Below, piece after piece: positions 10,291 to 23,404 of a stretch of DNA of 64,000 nt. The notes beneath the pieces are model-generated. The model was not told the DNA's origin. It saw only the letters and a program-made list of their open reading frames with translations, and searched no databases. Every line of letters begins with the position of its first letter. Within the stretch, counting starts at the first letter, position 1. The DNA comes from Tillus elongatus. Lineage: Eukaryota; Arthropoda; Insecta; Coleoptera; Cleridae. A program made the translations under genes and the position numbers. The DNA lies in contig OZ023269.1 in the NCBI GenBank assembly GCA_964006375.1, forward strand, positions 125,592,223 to 125,656,222, in the 5' to 3' direction.

Positions 10291-10581
10291 TGTTTAAAAG
10301 CCTATAACTTTTTGTCTTTAAACTTACAGACCTAAATTTTGGCACTTGGATCACTCTTTATATTAGAAATACGCGTACCAAATTTGGTTGCCTTTACTTT
10401 GTTATTTCTGGAGATATAATTTTTTTCAGAAAGAAAACACAAAATTTTCCGGGAAAACCTGGTCCGATTTTCCTGGCTAACGGTATTATCCAAGCCAGTT
10501 GCAAAAGGAAGCTCACCAAATTTGATAAAAATCGGACCATTATTTTTTGAGTTACCGGTGTGATACATACATACACACACA

Positions 10582-10584
<3 letters not shown>
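10291..10584 (-). repeat. Rep-A long arm
   Basis: Minus-oriented long arm with CCTGGTCCGATTTTCCTGGC and GAGTTACCGGTGTGATACA just before the TA tract. Confidence 0.7.

Positions 10585-10668
<84 letters not shown>
10585..10668. repeat. (TA)n microsatellite
   Basis: Pure TA tract after a short (CA)-rich lead-in. Rep-A arm on the left, unidentified sequence on the right. Confidence 0.95.
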
Positions 10669-13184
<2,516 letters not shown>

Positions 13185-13266
13185 ATTATCGTACATATCA
13201 TAAAAATTTCCACACAAAGAGAAAATGTTAAGCGAATGACATCAAAAACGTTGGGATAATAAAAAC

Positions 13267-13269
<3 letters not shown>

Positions 13270-13329
<60 letters not shown>
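13270..13329. repeat. (TA)n microsatellite
   Basis: Pure TA tract leading into a minus-oriented Rep-A end. Confidence 0.95.
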
Positions 13330-13332
<3 letters not shown>

Positions 13333-13426
13333 ATTTACTGAAACTGACCCTGAATATGTGTTCTAGGGGGTCTAATTACGGCTTATTTGAAGACATTTTT
13401 TTAAAGAAAAATCACTAAAAGATTTA
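13330..13426 (-). repeat. Rep-A hairpin end
   Basis: Minus-oriented block with TGTGTTCTAGGGGGTCTAAT and AAATCACTAAAAG. Likely partner of the long arm at 10291-10584. Confidence 0.65.
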
Positions 13427-14254
13427 TCGATGCAAAAAGAACAGTCTTTTCCGATAAAATAAAACTCTGAAACTGACTATAATGAAGGAAGCGGTTAGCT
13501 TTGGTTCATATTTCAGATACTATAAAGTGGCTCTTATTCTACAGCCAATTATTAAAAGTAAGTATTCTATAAAGGAGATATAGGCCATATAAATGTGTTG
13601 AAGTATTAGGAAAATTATTATTTTCATCGTCAAGAGATAAGAATCGGCTTTTGATAGCCTGTTAGGTTACGCCCGGGAAATTATGAAAGTGTACATCAGA
13701 AACCTAACTTAATGGTCAAATACATAAAAACAGAGTAATGTTCACACAAAATATCTCATAAAGTTACATACTCTGAAAGCTTTCCTGTAATGGCTACGGT
13801 TATATTTAATTTCTAATAAATTGCAGGAGTATCAAGCCATAATGGAGCCAACTGAGTTCAGTGTTACTGTCCTCTAATAAAGGATTTAAACTCTTAAAAA
13901 TAATTCTGTTTTAAGCATTTAAAAGTTCATGTGACTTTACGTCGGAAAAACTGCAGTTAAACACGTTTTTTCTAGTGTTCGACCCAACTTTCGGTTGGTT
14001 ATGGTTTCGGTTTCGGTGCTGGTTTAGAATTTCGGTTTAGTTTCAATTTCGGCAGAAAATCTGAAACCGAAACTACGTTCGTGAGCTTTCGTGCGGCCTT
14101 CGGGAGTGATTGGCATGGTCTAGAGTGTCGAGCCAACGAGACTAGGAGACTACGCTCGTACGCTTGCCCCGCGCCTGTGATAACTGTCATCCTCATATAA
14201 AATGGAATATATGCTTTTTTTAGAGCAACAAAACTATTAAATTATCCACTATGT
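13427..14254. other. No gene; GGTTTCGG-rich stretch at 13985-14080
   Basis: No coding similarity. The stretch 13985-14080 holds several GGTTTCGG/TTTCGGTT words and an inverted CTGAAACCGAAAC, making a low-complexity foldable patch. The rest is featureless. Confidence 0.5.
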
Positions 14255-14523
14255 GAAGACTGGAACCTGTGATGAGCACTGATAAGTACACTTGGAGAAT
14301 CCAGATCACCACAACATATCTTTTCAAAGACCTAACGATCGTTTCACTAACAACGTTAGCTTCATCAGAGGATGAAAAAAATTTAAACTAAATTACTGCT
14401 ACAACTGTATTTATATAAGTCTTAGGTAGACGAAAGAAACCAAAGGTAAAATTTTAATTAGAAATTTATTTACATACCTTAAACATTTAAATTTAAAAAC
14501 ATTATATATTAACTACCTCAGAC

Positions 14524-14526
<3 letters not shown>
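14255..14526 (-). mobile_element. Penelope-type pLTR fragment with hammerhead
   Basis: Non-coding minus-strand sequence with a hammerhead core (14331-14371). It is flanked by motifs shared with the copies near 43.0, 50.2 and 54.5 kb: a TTGTGGTGATCTGG block, a CCAAGTGTACTTATCAG block and a TATAAATACAGTTGTAG block. Hammerheads of this form are known from the terminal repeats of Penelope-like elements. The fragment ends at a TA tract. Confidence 0.6.
14331..14371 (-). ncRNA. Hammerhead ribozyme, Penelope type
   Basis: On the minus strand: stem I CCT, core CTGATGA (14368-14362), stem II built from CTAAC/GTTAG with loop GTT plus an A-U pair and a bulged G, then GAA. Stem III is AC/GT with loop GATC (palindrome ACGATCGT), the cleavage base is T, and stem I closes with AGG. 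All core bases are present. Stem I is short, so activity is uncertain. Confidence 0.65.

Positions 14527-14604
<78 letters not shown>
14527..14604. repeat. (TA)n microsatellite
   Basis: Pure TA tract at the right edge of the Penelope-type fragment. Confidence 0.95.
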
Positions 14605-14605
<1 letters not shown>

Positions 14606-14778
14606 CATTGTATTATTTAATAATAATAAATTAAGTTTATAGTTGAATTCATAATTTGAATATTTCCATAATCCCAGTCCTTTGTTGTATGTATTATGAC
14701 ACCTTTTTCGTTACCAAAACACATTTGCCGCCTCTGTGTTTTTAAATTTAGTTTTTAATGAAGTCCTTACTGTATTAG
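14605..14778. other. Short unique sequence
   Basis: AT-rich spacer between a TA tract and a forward Rep-A copy. Nothing recognised. Confidence 0.4.
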
Positions 14779-14904
14779 TGAATTTTCTTAAACAAATTTA
14801 GTAATGAGGAGATCTCGACTTTTGAATTGTGAAAAAAAGTCTTCAAATGACCGTGAACTAGCCCCCCTAGAACCCATATCCTAGGTCAGTTTCAATTTTT
14901 ATAT

Positions 14905-14977
<73 letters not shown>

Positions 14978-15940
14978 ACCGATAACTCACAAAATAATGG
15001 TCCGATTTTGATCAAATTTGGCACATATCTTCAGGAAAATCGGCCCAGGTTTTCCCGGAAAATTTGGTGTTATCTTTCGAAAAAAAAATTATCTCCGGAA
15101 ATAACAAAGTAAGGGCAAACAAATTTAGTTCGCTGGTTTATATCATAAAGTGTATCCTGTCCAAAATTCAGGTCTCTATCTTAAAAGACAAAAAGCTAGA
15201 GGTAAATTAACTTTAAATTAATCTGATACAAGAAAGTTAAAACGTCAAAATTGATTAAGTACGAATGGGAGGGAAAATACTACAAGAAATGCCTAACAAG
15301 CTTCTAGATATGTGTCTAACTCGTTATTTTCCTTGATTTCGTTAAAATATGAGCAAAAAATCTATTGTAAATCGAAATAGTTTTATGTAAATTTTAAAAT
15401 ATTGAACAAATGTATGACGGGATATAGCTGCTAGTAGACACATGTCGAGCATAGCTCAGTGTACATTGGATAATCATTCTAGGCAGGTTTTTTAGCCGCT
15501 TTTCCTGTCATAGTTCACAAGATATGTACATTGGATATAAACGAAAATTATACATATATAAAATTCTATAAACTTCCTTAAGACTGTTCTTAAATTTAGA
15601 CATCGTTTAAATCAAGATTAACCATGGATAAATCATTTGATAGGGACCATGTATTTGTTATTATATCTAACTACAAACAATATGTATGTAATAGTTCTTC
15701 TCTAATGAGTATGTTAGACTAAGGCACATTATTTGTAAAATATTGTAACCACTTATTACTAAATAAACCATTTGAAATGAGATGAACGAATAATCAAATT
15801 CAATTGACTCATACATGACGAGTTCGAATCCTAGTTAGTGACTTTACTTTTTTCATTTTTTTAATCTCATTTCACTTTACCGTTATTTAATCAGATTGTC
15901 GTTATTCCGATGAATTTTTTAGCGAGTTTTTGTATAAAAA
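14779..15940 (+). repeat. Rep-A copy, nearly complete
   Basis: The forward hairpin end (TTAGTGAATTTTC..., AACCCATATCCTAGGTCAG) leads to the TA tract, and the long arm (ATCACACCGATAACTCAC, GGCCCAGGTTTTCCCGG) continues to the TTTACCGTTATTTAATCAG block. The tRNA-like module is split. Its A-box side (ATAGCTCAGTGTACATTGG, near 15450) and B-box side (ACGAGTTCGAATCCTAG, near 15815) are separated by about 330 bp of other sequence. Confidence 0.75.
14909..14974. repeat. (TA)n microsatellite inside Rep-A
   Basis: Uninterrupted TA tract at the canonical position within a forward Rep-A copy. Confidence 0.95.
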
Positions 15941-16084
15941 ATAATTAGACAAAGAGGAGATGCCAGTTTTAAGATTTAATTTAGTTCGAATAGCATATCT
16001 GTTTGTTTGTTCTTGCCCTAACTTAGTGAAACCGTTCCATATTTAATACAGTTGCAGACTTTTTCCTTGGCTTCACAAGTGCTT

Positions 16085-16208
16085 GTTTTAGTGAATTTTC
16101 TGAAAAAAAAAATCACAAATGAGGAGATCCCGACTTTTGAATTTAGAAAACATATCTTCAAATGAGCGCGAACTAGGCCCCCTAGAACCCATACCCAGGG
16201 TCAGTTTC

Positions 16209-16213
<5 letters not shown>
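16085..16213 (+). repeat. Rep-A hairpin end
   Basis: Forward block with TTTTAGTGAATTTTCTG, GAGGAGATCCCGACTTTTG and AACTAGGCCCCCTAGAACCC, ending at a TA tract. The preceding ~140 bp (15941-16084) match the tail of other long arms (GAAACCGTTCCATATTTAAT, GGCTTCACAAG). Confidence 0.8.

Positions 16214-16301
<88 letters not shown>
16214..16301. repeat. (TA)n microsatellite inside Rep-A
   Basis: Uninterrupted TA tract. The open frames that span it are only Ile-Tyr repeats. Confidence 0.95.
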
Positions 16302-16304
<3 letters not shown>

Positions 16305-16982
16305 GTGAACAATTTACCAAAATTAAGGACTGTAAGTTTAAAGACAACAAATTTAGAGGCATTTAAAGAATAAAAAAGGAGTTTTCCTCAAAACGTAAAA
16401 AGTCGCGATTTGAAACGTCAAAATCGGCAACATTTAGGCAAAGAACCTGAAAGAAATACGGATTATGTAAAGAGTGTTCTGTAAACCCTTAAGTTTCAGC
16501 TTAAACCATCATTGCCCTTCATTTTAATAAAATGTTTCGAGAAAATTCATTTCCAGCAGACACTTTCTCTGATTCTTTGGAAGTAGTTTTAGTTAAATTT
16601 ATGGTTCAACGGTCTATAAGTGTTAGCTACTTTTCATAGAAAAAATTCGTTAAAGAGGACACCGCGGCTTTTGAATTCTAAAAAGATTTCTTCAAATGAG
16701 CGCAAACTAGGCTCCCTAGAATCCATATCCGGGTTTAGTTTCTGTTTACATATATACAGGGTGACGCATTTCTACGGTAGAGCCTAATATAATTGTTATT
16801 ATGCAAGAAAAAAAAAATTGTATACTTTACGTATAGGGTGTTTTGAGCTGCATCTTATAAAATTATTTTGACAACCACAGGATGGCCCATAAGTCGTTGG
16901 TGATACCTAATTTTTTTTTGAACATTCCTTATTGCATTTTTGCATTTTTCATCGAAATATTATGCATGTTTGAAAAAAAAAT
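16302..16982 (-). repeat. Rep-D module, inverted
   Basis: Inverted counterpart of 9670-10290: CGCGATTTGAAACGTCAAAA, CATTGCCCTTCATTTTAATA, AGGCTCCCTAGAATCCATA, CAGGGTGACGCATTT and GATGGCCCATAAGTCG. It leads into Rep-B. Confidence 0.65.
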
Positions 16983-17288
16983 TCGAGACGCAGTAAGTGC
17001 GTTTTAGCAGCGAATTTTCATTAAACGCTTCAAAATTCCATAACGTAATTTGCTATCAACCTAATGTTCGTCAGTTAGGAAACGAGTTTTTTCGGAAACG
17101 TAATTTTATTTTCGGAAAATTTTTGTACATTTTCAAACAAGTTATGTTGGTAAAATATGGTAGATTGTTCCTACTATATAGGTTATACCGGTGACCAAAT
17201 TGATTTCTGCTTGCATTAAAGAGACATATTTGCTATTAAAAACATTTTTATGAAAAGTTACTTCCATAACGCACTTGCTGCGTCCAGA
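16983..17288 (-). mobile_element. Rep-B copy, inverted
   Basis: Starts CGAGACGCAGTAAGTGCG and ends CCATAACGCACTTGCTGCG. The internal block reads in the reverse orientation. Confidence 0.75.
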
Positions 17289-17954
17289 TTTTAGTTATCA
17301 TAACGCACTTGGTGTGGCAATATTTCTTTCATAATGAATGGTGATACCTTATTTACTACCGTAACGCACTATTCACACAGTATTTTTAAATTAACTTTCC
17401 TAATTAGGTACAGAGAAGTAAACAATTTAATAGTAGCGATCTCCTCGTTAGCGACTTTTTTCTACACAAAATTCGCTGATCATTTATACGCTTGCTCTAC
17501 CTCGTGCAAAACTGGATGTTAATCGAATCGTCAAATTGATATCCGTCAATTAGCAATGTTATCGTAGTTTCGTTTCAGCGCTGGCGTTACTGCATCAACA
17601 ATTTACATTTAATTTGTAGATGGTGAAACTATGTACCTATAGAGTAAACTGTCACAGGATTAAAACTTTACTTTCTGTTAAATCAAATTAATGAAATTAG
17701 AGAATTCTGAGTTTGGAAATGTCCCAAAAACTTACTACACCATTAAAACAAATTAAAACATCACAACAGGATTAGTCACCTAATGAATTTTAGGTGAACT
17801 GTCAAATGCAAGTTTTCGTAAAGTACATTTGGTTATGAAAAGATGCGAAATTAAGTTAGCTAAAACGTTGTTATTAGCCCTGCACAAAATTATCTATGAA
17901 GTTTTAAGTTCGAATCGGATATTTCTGATTTGAGTTTACCTTATAGTTTATAAG
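17289..17954. other. No gene recognised; short Rep-B-like ends
   Basis: Two short GCACTT-type fragments near 17300 and 17360 resemble Rep-B termini. Otherwise featureless AT-rich DNA. Confidence 0.45.
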
Positions 17955-18715
17955 ATAATAGCAGTTGTCGTCTTGTCGTCACTCGTGAGTCTCTGTCTCC
18001 ATTCAGTCGTCTCTAAAGCGATGAAAAAGTATATAAACACCGAATTACTAAAATTTCTTGAAAAACACAGTCTATTCCACGACAGGCAGTATGGATTCCG
18101 TCAGCGCAGATCAACTGCCGACCTCCTTTCCTTTGTAACCCATTCTTGGAACAAGTCTATGGAACTACACGGTGAATCCCAGATTGTCACTCTAGACATA
18201 TCCAAAGCGTTCGACCAGGTCTGACACGCAGCGCTGCTTAATAAACTTCCAGCCTATGGTCTACCACCAAAACTCTGTACTTGGACAGCAAATTTCCTCT
18301 CCAACCGGAGCAGTTCTGTTGTCGTCGATGGCCATTCCTCTAAACTTTATACAATTAATGCAGGAGTCTCTCAAGGTTCAGCTTTAGCCCCTACTTTGTT
18401 TCTTCTCCACATCAATGACCTCTTCTCTAGCACATCCAACCTAGTTCACAGTTATTACGCGGACGACAGCATCCTCCACTCAAATATACAATATTCTAAG
18501 CCTGTCTCTTTAGCCCAATTAAATGAGGATCGCAGACTCATGGAGGGTTTTGTTTTTGTGGATCTCCAAAAAATATTAAACTGCGGAAGTAGAAATCTTG
18601 TACAATTCAACTCAACCAAATCTCAGTCTTGCTTTCTATCTCATAAGAGATACAGCAGCCCTAGACGCATCTCAATGGACAATGAAGTTATTCAAAGTAA
18701 TGAGTCCTTTGCACT
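17955..18715 (+). pseudogene. LINE-B reverse transcriptase fragment
   Basis: Plus-strand RT blocks: KYINTELLKFLEKHS, QYGFRQRRSTADLLSF, IVTLDISKAFDQV, then a TGA where related copies have Trp. These are followed by NAGVSQGSALAPTLFLLHINDL and YYADDSILHS (catalytic YADD near 18455). The fragment is truncated on both sides. At 18715 it is joined to a Rep-B terminal (TGCGTTATGGTAGTGAA) and Rep-A sequence. It is close to the copies at 31.6-33.8, 38.0-41.1 and 47.4-48.5 kb. CR1/Jockey group by motif style, not functional. Confidence 0.8.
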
Positions 18716-18743
18716 TGTGCGTTATGGTAGTGAATTTTCATAG

Positions 18744-19029
18744 AAATGATCTGGTACAAAATATTTTATTATAACTCTTTTTTCTTGTAACATAGAAATC
18801 TAAATTTTGGTGTATAGTTTACTTTTTATATTGTAAAACTACGTACCAAATTGGGTCATCATAGCTTTTTTATTTTTTGAGATAAAATATTTTTTCGAAT
18901 GAAAACTCAAAATTTTCCCAGAAAACCTCGTCCGATTTTCCCGACTAACGAACTTGTCCAAGCCGTTTACAAAAGGAAGGTACATGCCAAATTTTATCAA
19001 AATCGTCCGATTATTTTTTGAGTTATCGG

Positions 19030-19033
<4 letters not shown>
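18744..19033 (-). repeat. Rep-A long arm, left half of the copy split by the RTE
   Basis: Minus-oriented arm with CCTCGTCCGATTTTCCCGAC and TTTGAGTTATCGGTCTGAT, ending at a TA tract. Confidence 0.75.

Positions 19034-19099
<66 letters not shown>
19034..19099. repeat. (TA)n microsatellite, left flank of RTE
   Basis: Pure TA tract that ends exactly where RTE 5' sequence begins. Confidence 0.95.
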
Positions 19100-19101
<2 letters not shown>

Positions 19102-19451
19102 ATATGAATATGGTGAAGATTTGAGCGCTAATGTGTTAAATGTTTACTCCGATATCTAAGTCAAATTGACCGAATCGAGTAAAGAAAAAGTGCAAGAAAC
19201 AGTCAGATAGTGAGAACATTGGCAGGAGATCTTAGGTAATTGAGAAGATAAATAAATACCACAGCCACCGTGAGTAAATTGAATTTAAAGTACTGTTTAA
19301 AGGTTAGGGGCATTGGAGCATAAGGTTCAAAGTTGAGTGCAGTGTCTTTATTGATAAGCTGAAAGAATACAACCGATATTATAATTCAGCCGCCGACGAC
19401 GTCTGGATAGGCAACACGTTAAACAGCAAAGTGTAAGGAGAGTTGTATAAG

Positions 19452-20210
19452 ATGGGTGACAGTGAAGACTATTCTGCTGATGAGGGAAAACGCAAGGCTT
19501 TTCCAATATCTGATATTTTCCAAAGAAGTAAGAAAATGGCACGAACACCAGAAAAAAATATGAAAAGCGAGAGTAATAAGTTGGATATAATGTTAAACAT
19601 GCTAACGGATTTAACAGAGAAGATAACCAAAATAGAAGACAAACAAGATAAAATTATAGCTGAGATGAAAGTGATTAAAGAAGAAAATAAAAACATGAAA
19701 ATGGAAAATGATCAATTAAGAAAAGAGGTAAAGGATATTAAAAAGAAATTAAATATTCTAGAAGAGGAGAAGAAAAGAAAGAATATAGTTATACAGGGGC
19801 TAAAAATGAACACAAACGATGCAAAGAGTTTAAAAGAGAACATGGGTATTTTTTTGAAACAGAATTTAGAAGTAAATGTTGAAATAAAACAAGCTAGGAG
19901 ACTCAGTGAAAAGGTTTGTCTTGTTGAACTTTATAAAATAGAGGAGAAAATAGAAATTATGAGAAATAAATATAAATTAAAAAATTACAAGAATGAGATT
20001 GTGTATATAAATGATGATATGTCGAGGGAAGAGAGAAAAATTCAAAACGAATTGAGAAACGTAGCAAAAGATGAAAGAGCCAAAGGTAGAACTGTCAAGA
20101 TTGGGTTTAAGAAGTTAATAGTCGAGGGACAGCTTTGGAAATGGGATGAAGAAAATGGCCTGGTTAAACAGGTAGAATATAATAGTGGTACGCATGAGAC
20201 AAAAAATTAG
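19452..20210 (+). CDS. LINE ORF1 protein (coiled coil plus C-terminal domain)
   Basis: 252 residues from the first ATG at 19452. A Lys/Glu-rich N-terminal third is followed by a long heptad-rich coiled coil (about residues 40-110, with repeats such as LTEKITKIEDKQDK and LRKEVKDIKKKL). A basic C-terminal half resembles the RNA-binding region of L1-type ORF1 proteins (KRKNIVIQGLK, then REERKIQNELR). The expected role is a nucleic-acid-binding chaperone that coats the element RNA and trimerises through the coiled coil. No zinc knuckle is visible. It lies 71 bp upstream of ORF2 on the same strand in another frame. The frame is intact. The match to L1 ORF1p is by architecture, not by strong motif identity. 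Confidence 0.75.
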   Translation: MGDSEDYSADEGKRKAFPISDIFQRSKKMARTPEKNMKSESNKLDIMLNMLTDLTEKITKIEDKQDKIIAEMKVIKEENKNMKMENDQLRKEVKDIKKKLNILEEEKKRKNIVIQGLKMNTNDAKSLKENMGIFLKQNLEVNVEIKQARRLSEKVCLVELYKIEEKIEIMRNKYKLKNYKNEIVYINDDMSREERKIQNELRNVAKDERAKGRTVKIGFKKLIVEGQLWKWDEENGLVKQVEYNSGTHETKN

Positions 20211-20281
20211 GCAAGAATGAGTGGAAAAAGGGAACTGAACAGGCGAAGAAAAGGGCTACGTATACGGAAAAAGATGTTGGC

Positions 20282-23200
20282 ATGTCAATAAGGGCTAGGG
20301 AGTTGTATAGGGACACGAGAGGAGCAAACGCAAATACCAATAAAGATAAAGAACACAGTAACCAAACAGGGAAATACCAGGTGAAACCGAAAACCGAGTA
20401 TCTAAATCTGGGTACGTGGAACGTAAGGGGTTTGTATGAAGAGGGTGCTTTGAATAATCTAATTATGGAGGTCAATAAATATAGTATGCAAGTAGTGGCG
20501 TTACAGGAAACACACTTGAAAGGAAATGATATACAAAGGGTTGGAAACTATATCCTATTTACAAGTGGTAGTGATATGAGAAGGTATGGAGTCGCATTCT
20601 TAATAAGCGAAAAGCTACAAGATAAAGTTAAATGTTTCAAACCAAAGTCAGACAGACTATGTTCCATAAGAATTAAGGCAGAAGATAAGATGATTAGTAT
20701 TGTAAATATGCATGCTCCAACAGAAGAAAAAGAAGAAGAAGTGAAAGATCAGTACTACGAAGAGCTGGAAAAAACGCTAGAAGATATACCAAAAAATGAC
20801 GTGATAATTTTGATGGGAGACGCAAATGCAAAGATAGGCAATGAAGACATATATAAGTCAATAACAGGAGGTGAAAGTAAACATACGGCGAGTAATGACA
20901 ATGGAGTAAGGTTGATATCTTTAGCAATAGAACAGAATATGAAAATAATGAGTACACACTTTAGAAGAAGAGATATACATAAGGGAACATGGACGATACC
21001 GGGACAAAATAAAACAAATCAAATAGCTCACTTGTTAATAAAGGAAGAACATGCTTGGCTAATCACCAATGTGAAAACACGTAGGGGTGCGGAAGCTGAT
21101 TCAGATCACTTCTTGGTAAAGGCTGTTTTAAGATTCCCAGATACGATTAAACAGACACAAAAAAGGAGGGCAGAAACTAGATACAATGTTAATGATCTAC
21201 GAAAAGAAGAAATAGCCCTCAACTACAAGAAAAGAATAGACAAAGCTTATAGTAGTGATATGTTCCTGAATACAGACGGCATTGAAGAAAAATGGGAAAA
21301 GATAGAAAAGACGGTGACTGAGGCAACGAAAGCAACCCTGGAAAAGAGACGAAAACAAATAAAAAAGTACTGGATGAATGAAGAATGTAAAGCCGCACTA
21401 AAAAAAAGAGCAGTATTAAGACATCAAATGCTTCAGGCGCAAACGGAGGAAAACCTAGAAAAATATAACGAACAAAGAAAGAGAACAAAAAATATGTGTA
21501 GAACCCAGAAACGAAAATTTCTGGAAGACAAAATAAAAAATATTGAATATAAATATCAAAAAAATGAAATACGTAACTTCTACAAAGACGTGAAAGATAT
21601 AAAAAGAGGCCACCAAAGCAGAGCAGTGTTCTTTAAGGATAAGGAAGGCAATTTGCTTGGAAACGATAAAGACATATGCAGAAGATGGAAAGAACATTTC
21701 GAAGAACTGCATAATGATGGAGATGAAGAAGAACTGAAAGAGTGTCATCAAGAGTTTTATGAAGAGGAAGAAGTTACAGAAGATCCAACGAAGCAAGAAA
21801 TAGAAGAAATTATACAAACAATGAAAAACAACAAGAGTCCAGGTGAAAATGGCATTATGGCCGAAAATTTTAAATACGGAGGGACTGCTTTGGTTGCCAT
21901 GATGTATGAGCTAATAAAAGAAATTTGGAAAACAAAAGAAATGCCAAAAAAATGGAATAAGACCATCATGGTAACTTTATTTAAGAAAGGAGATATAACA
22001 GAATGCACCAACTATAGGGGGATAGCGTTACCAGATGTGGCCTACAAAATTTTAGCAACACTAATAAAGAAACGGCTAGAAAAATATATAGAGCCTTTGC
22101 TAGGGGAATATCAGGCTGGTTTTCGGAAGGGTAGGTCGACAGTTGACCAGATATGTCTGCTAAAGCAGGTTTTGACAGGCTGTTACGAGTACGAGATTCC
22201 AGTACACATGATCTTTGTCGACTTTAAGACCGCCTACGATTCAGTGAAAAGAAGTAAAGTAGTTGATATACTTAGAGAGTTCAGAGTACCCGAGTATATT
22301 GTGAAACTGGTAATAATGACACTATGTAACACCACGTGCGCAGTAAGGGTAAACGGAAATCTGACAGAAGAGTTTGATGTGAGAAGAGGAGTGAGGCAGG
22401 GAGATCCGCTGTCAACGTTACTATTCAATATAGTTCTGGAGAAAGTGATAAGAGAGAGTGGTATAAACAGAACTGGGAGCTTGTTTGACAGGAGTCATCA
22501 GTGCCTTGCTTATGCGGATGATATATTGTTACTGGCCAGAAATAGAAAAGAGCTGGAAAGTATCACTAGAAGTTTGGTGGAAGTAGCAGACAGTGTGGGA
22601 CTTCAAATAAATAAGGACAAGAGCAAGTATATGGCAATTAAAAAGACTAAAGTGACTAATAGTGAACCTTTTACAGTGAAAATGCGAGGGGAGAGAGTCA
22701 TAGAGTTCGAAGAGGTTAATAATTACATGTACTTAGGTGTATTAGTAGACAATAGATGTGATGAGGAGGTAGAAATTAACCTAAGGATAGCAAAAGCCAA
22801 CAGATGTGCGGGAGGGCTTAACAGCTTCCTTAGATCAAAGAACATCTCGCGTGCTGCGAAACTCAGAGTATATAGGACTGTGATAAGACCAACCTTGGCA
22901 TATGGTTGTGAAGTATGGACAATGAACCGAAGACTGGAGGACAGAATAGCGATATGGGAGAGAAAGGTACTACGCAGAATCTTCGGAGGCAAGAAAGTAG
23001 ATGGCATGTGGGAAAGACGTCCAAATGTGGAAGTGTATGAAATGTATGGAGAACCGCCGGTGTCTCAACTGGTTAAGGCACGCAGACTACAGTGGCTGGG
23101 ACATATAGAACGAATGGGTGTGGAGAGAATGGTGAAGAAGTGTGTCTGGTCAAATCCAGAGGGTAGAAGGAAGAGGGGAAGACCAAGAAAAAGATGGCTT

Positions 23201-23302
23201 GATGCAGCACAACAAGACTTGCTAGAAAAAGGAGTCCAAAACTGGAAGACGATTGCACTGGATAGGAAGCAATGGAAATGTATTACCAAGCTATGGGCCT
23301 AA
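20282..23302 (+). CDS. RTE ORF2: AP endonuclease plus reverse transcriptase
   Basis: 1006 residues, open throughout, from the ATG at 20282. An APE-type endonuclease occupies about residues 40-285: GTWNVRG (44-50), QETH (75-78), GDANAKIG (179-186) and SDH (274-276). The usual NQIDH motif reads NQIAH (246-250), so the Asp that orients the catalytic His is replaced by Ala249. The RT spans about 500-800: KSPGENGI, CTNYRGIAL (575-583), GEYQAGFRKGRST (608-620), FVDFKTAYDSV (645-655), GVRQGDPLS (703-711) and catalytic YADD (744-747). The C-terminal tail has WLGHIERM and GRRKRGRPRKRW, as in RTE proteins often annotated craniofacial development protein 2-like. There is no RNase H. RT looks competent; the endonuclease may be impaired. 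Confidence 0.9.
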   Translation: MSIRARELYRDTRGANANTNKDKEHSNQTGKYQVKPKTEYLNLGTWNVRGLYEEGALNNLIMEVNKYSMQVVALQETHLKGNDIQRVGNYILFTSGSDMRRYGVAFLISEKLQDKVKCFKPKSDRLCSIRIKAEDKMISIVNMHAPTEEKEEEVKDQYYEELEKTLEDIPKNDVIILMGDANAKIGNEDIYKSITGGESKHTASNDNGVRLISLAIEQNMKIMSTHFRRRDIHKGTWTIPGQNKTNQIAHLLIKEEHAWLITNVKTRRGAEADSDHFLVKAVLRFPDTIKQTQKRRAETRYNVNDLRKEEIALNYKKRIDKAYSSDMFLNTDGIEEKWEKIEKTVTEATKATLEKRRKQIKKYWMNEECKAALKKRAVLRHQMLQAQTEENLEKYNEQRKRTKNMCRTQKRKFLEDKIKNIEYKYQKNEIRNFYKDVKDIKRGHQSRAVFFKDKEGNLLGNDKDICRRWKEHFEELHNDGDEEELKECHQEFYEEEEVTEDPTKQEIEEIIQTMKNNKSPGENGIMAENFKYGGTALVAMMYELIKEIWKTKEMPKKWNKTIMVTLFKKGDITECTNYRGIALPDVAYKILATLIKKRLEKYIEPLLGEYQAGFRKGRSTVDQICLLKQVLTGCYEYEIPVHMIFVDFKTAYDSVKRSKVVDILREFRVPEYIVKLVIMTLCNTTCAVRVNGNLTEEFDVRRGVRQGDPLSTLLFNIVLEKVIRESGINRTGSLFDRSHQCLAYADDILLLARNRKELESITRSLVEVADSVGLQINKDKSKYMAIKKTKVTNSEPFTVKMRGERVIEFEEVNNYMYLGVLVDNRCDEEVEINLRIAKANRCAGGLNSFLRSKNISRAAKLRVYRTVIRPTLAYGCEVWTMNRRLEDRIAIWERKVLRRIFGGKKVDGMWERRPNVEVYEMYGEPPVSQLVKARRLQWLGHIERMGVERMVKKCVWSNPEGRRKRGRPRKRWLDAAQQDLLEKGVQNWKTIALDRKQWKCITKLWA

Positions 23303-23317
23303 ATGGCCTGTGAATGC

Positions 23318-23320
<3 letters not shown>

Positions 23321-23401
<81 letters not shown>
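23321..23401. repeat. (TA)n microsatellite, right flank of RTE
   Basis: Pure TA tract directly after the RTE 3' end. It could be element tail, target, or both. Confidence 0.95.

Positions 23402-23404
<3 letters not shown>

Larger units (their letters stand above)
19100..23320 (+). mobile_element. RTE-type LINE, apparently full length
   Basis: About 4.2 kb: a 352-bp 5' region, ORF1, a 71-bp gap, ORF2 and a very short 3' region (18 bp) that runs straight into TA repeats. Both ORFs are open. Short 3' UTRs ending in simple repeats are usual for RTE elements. The element sits in the middle of the TA tract of a minus-oriented Rep-A copy (18744-19033 and 23402-23453). No other copy is present in the window, and no target site duplication can be defined inside TA repeats. 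Confidence 0.85.

Noticed and set aside
13985..14080. GGTTTCGG-rich patch as a telomere-like or CRISPR-like array
   Set aside because: Repeat words are irregular in length and spacing; best described as low-complexity sequence with an inverted segment.
20164..22011. Minus-strand frames opposite the RTE ORFs
   Set aside because: Low-complexity Phe/Leu-rich antisense shadows of Lys/Glu-rich ORF1 and ORF2.
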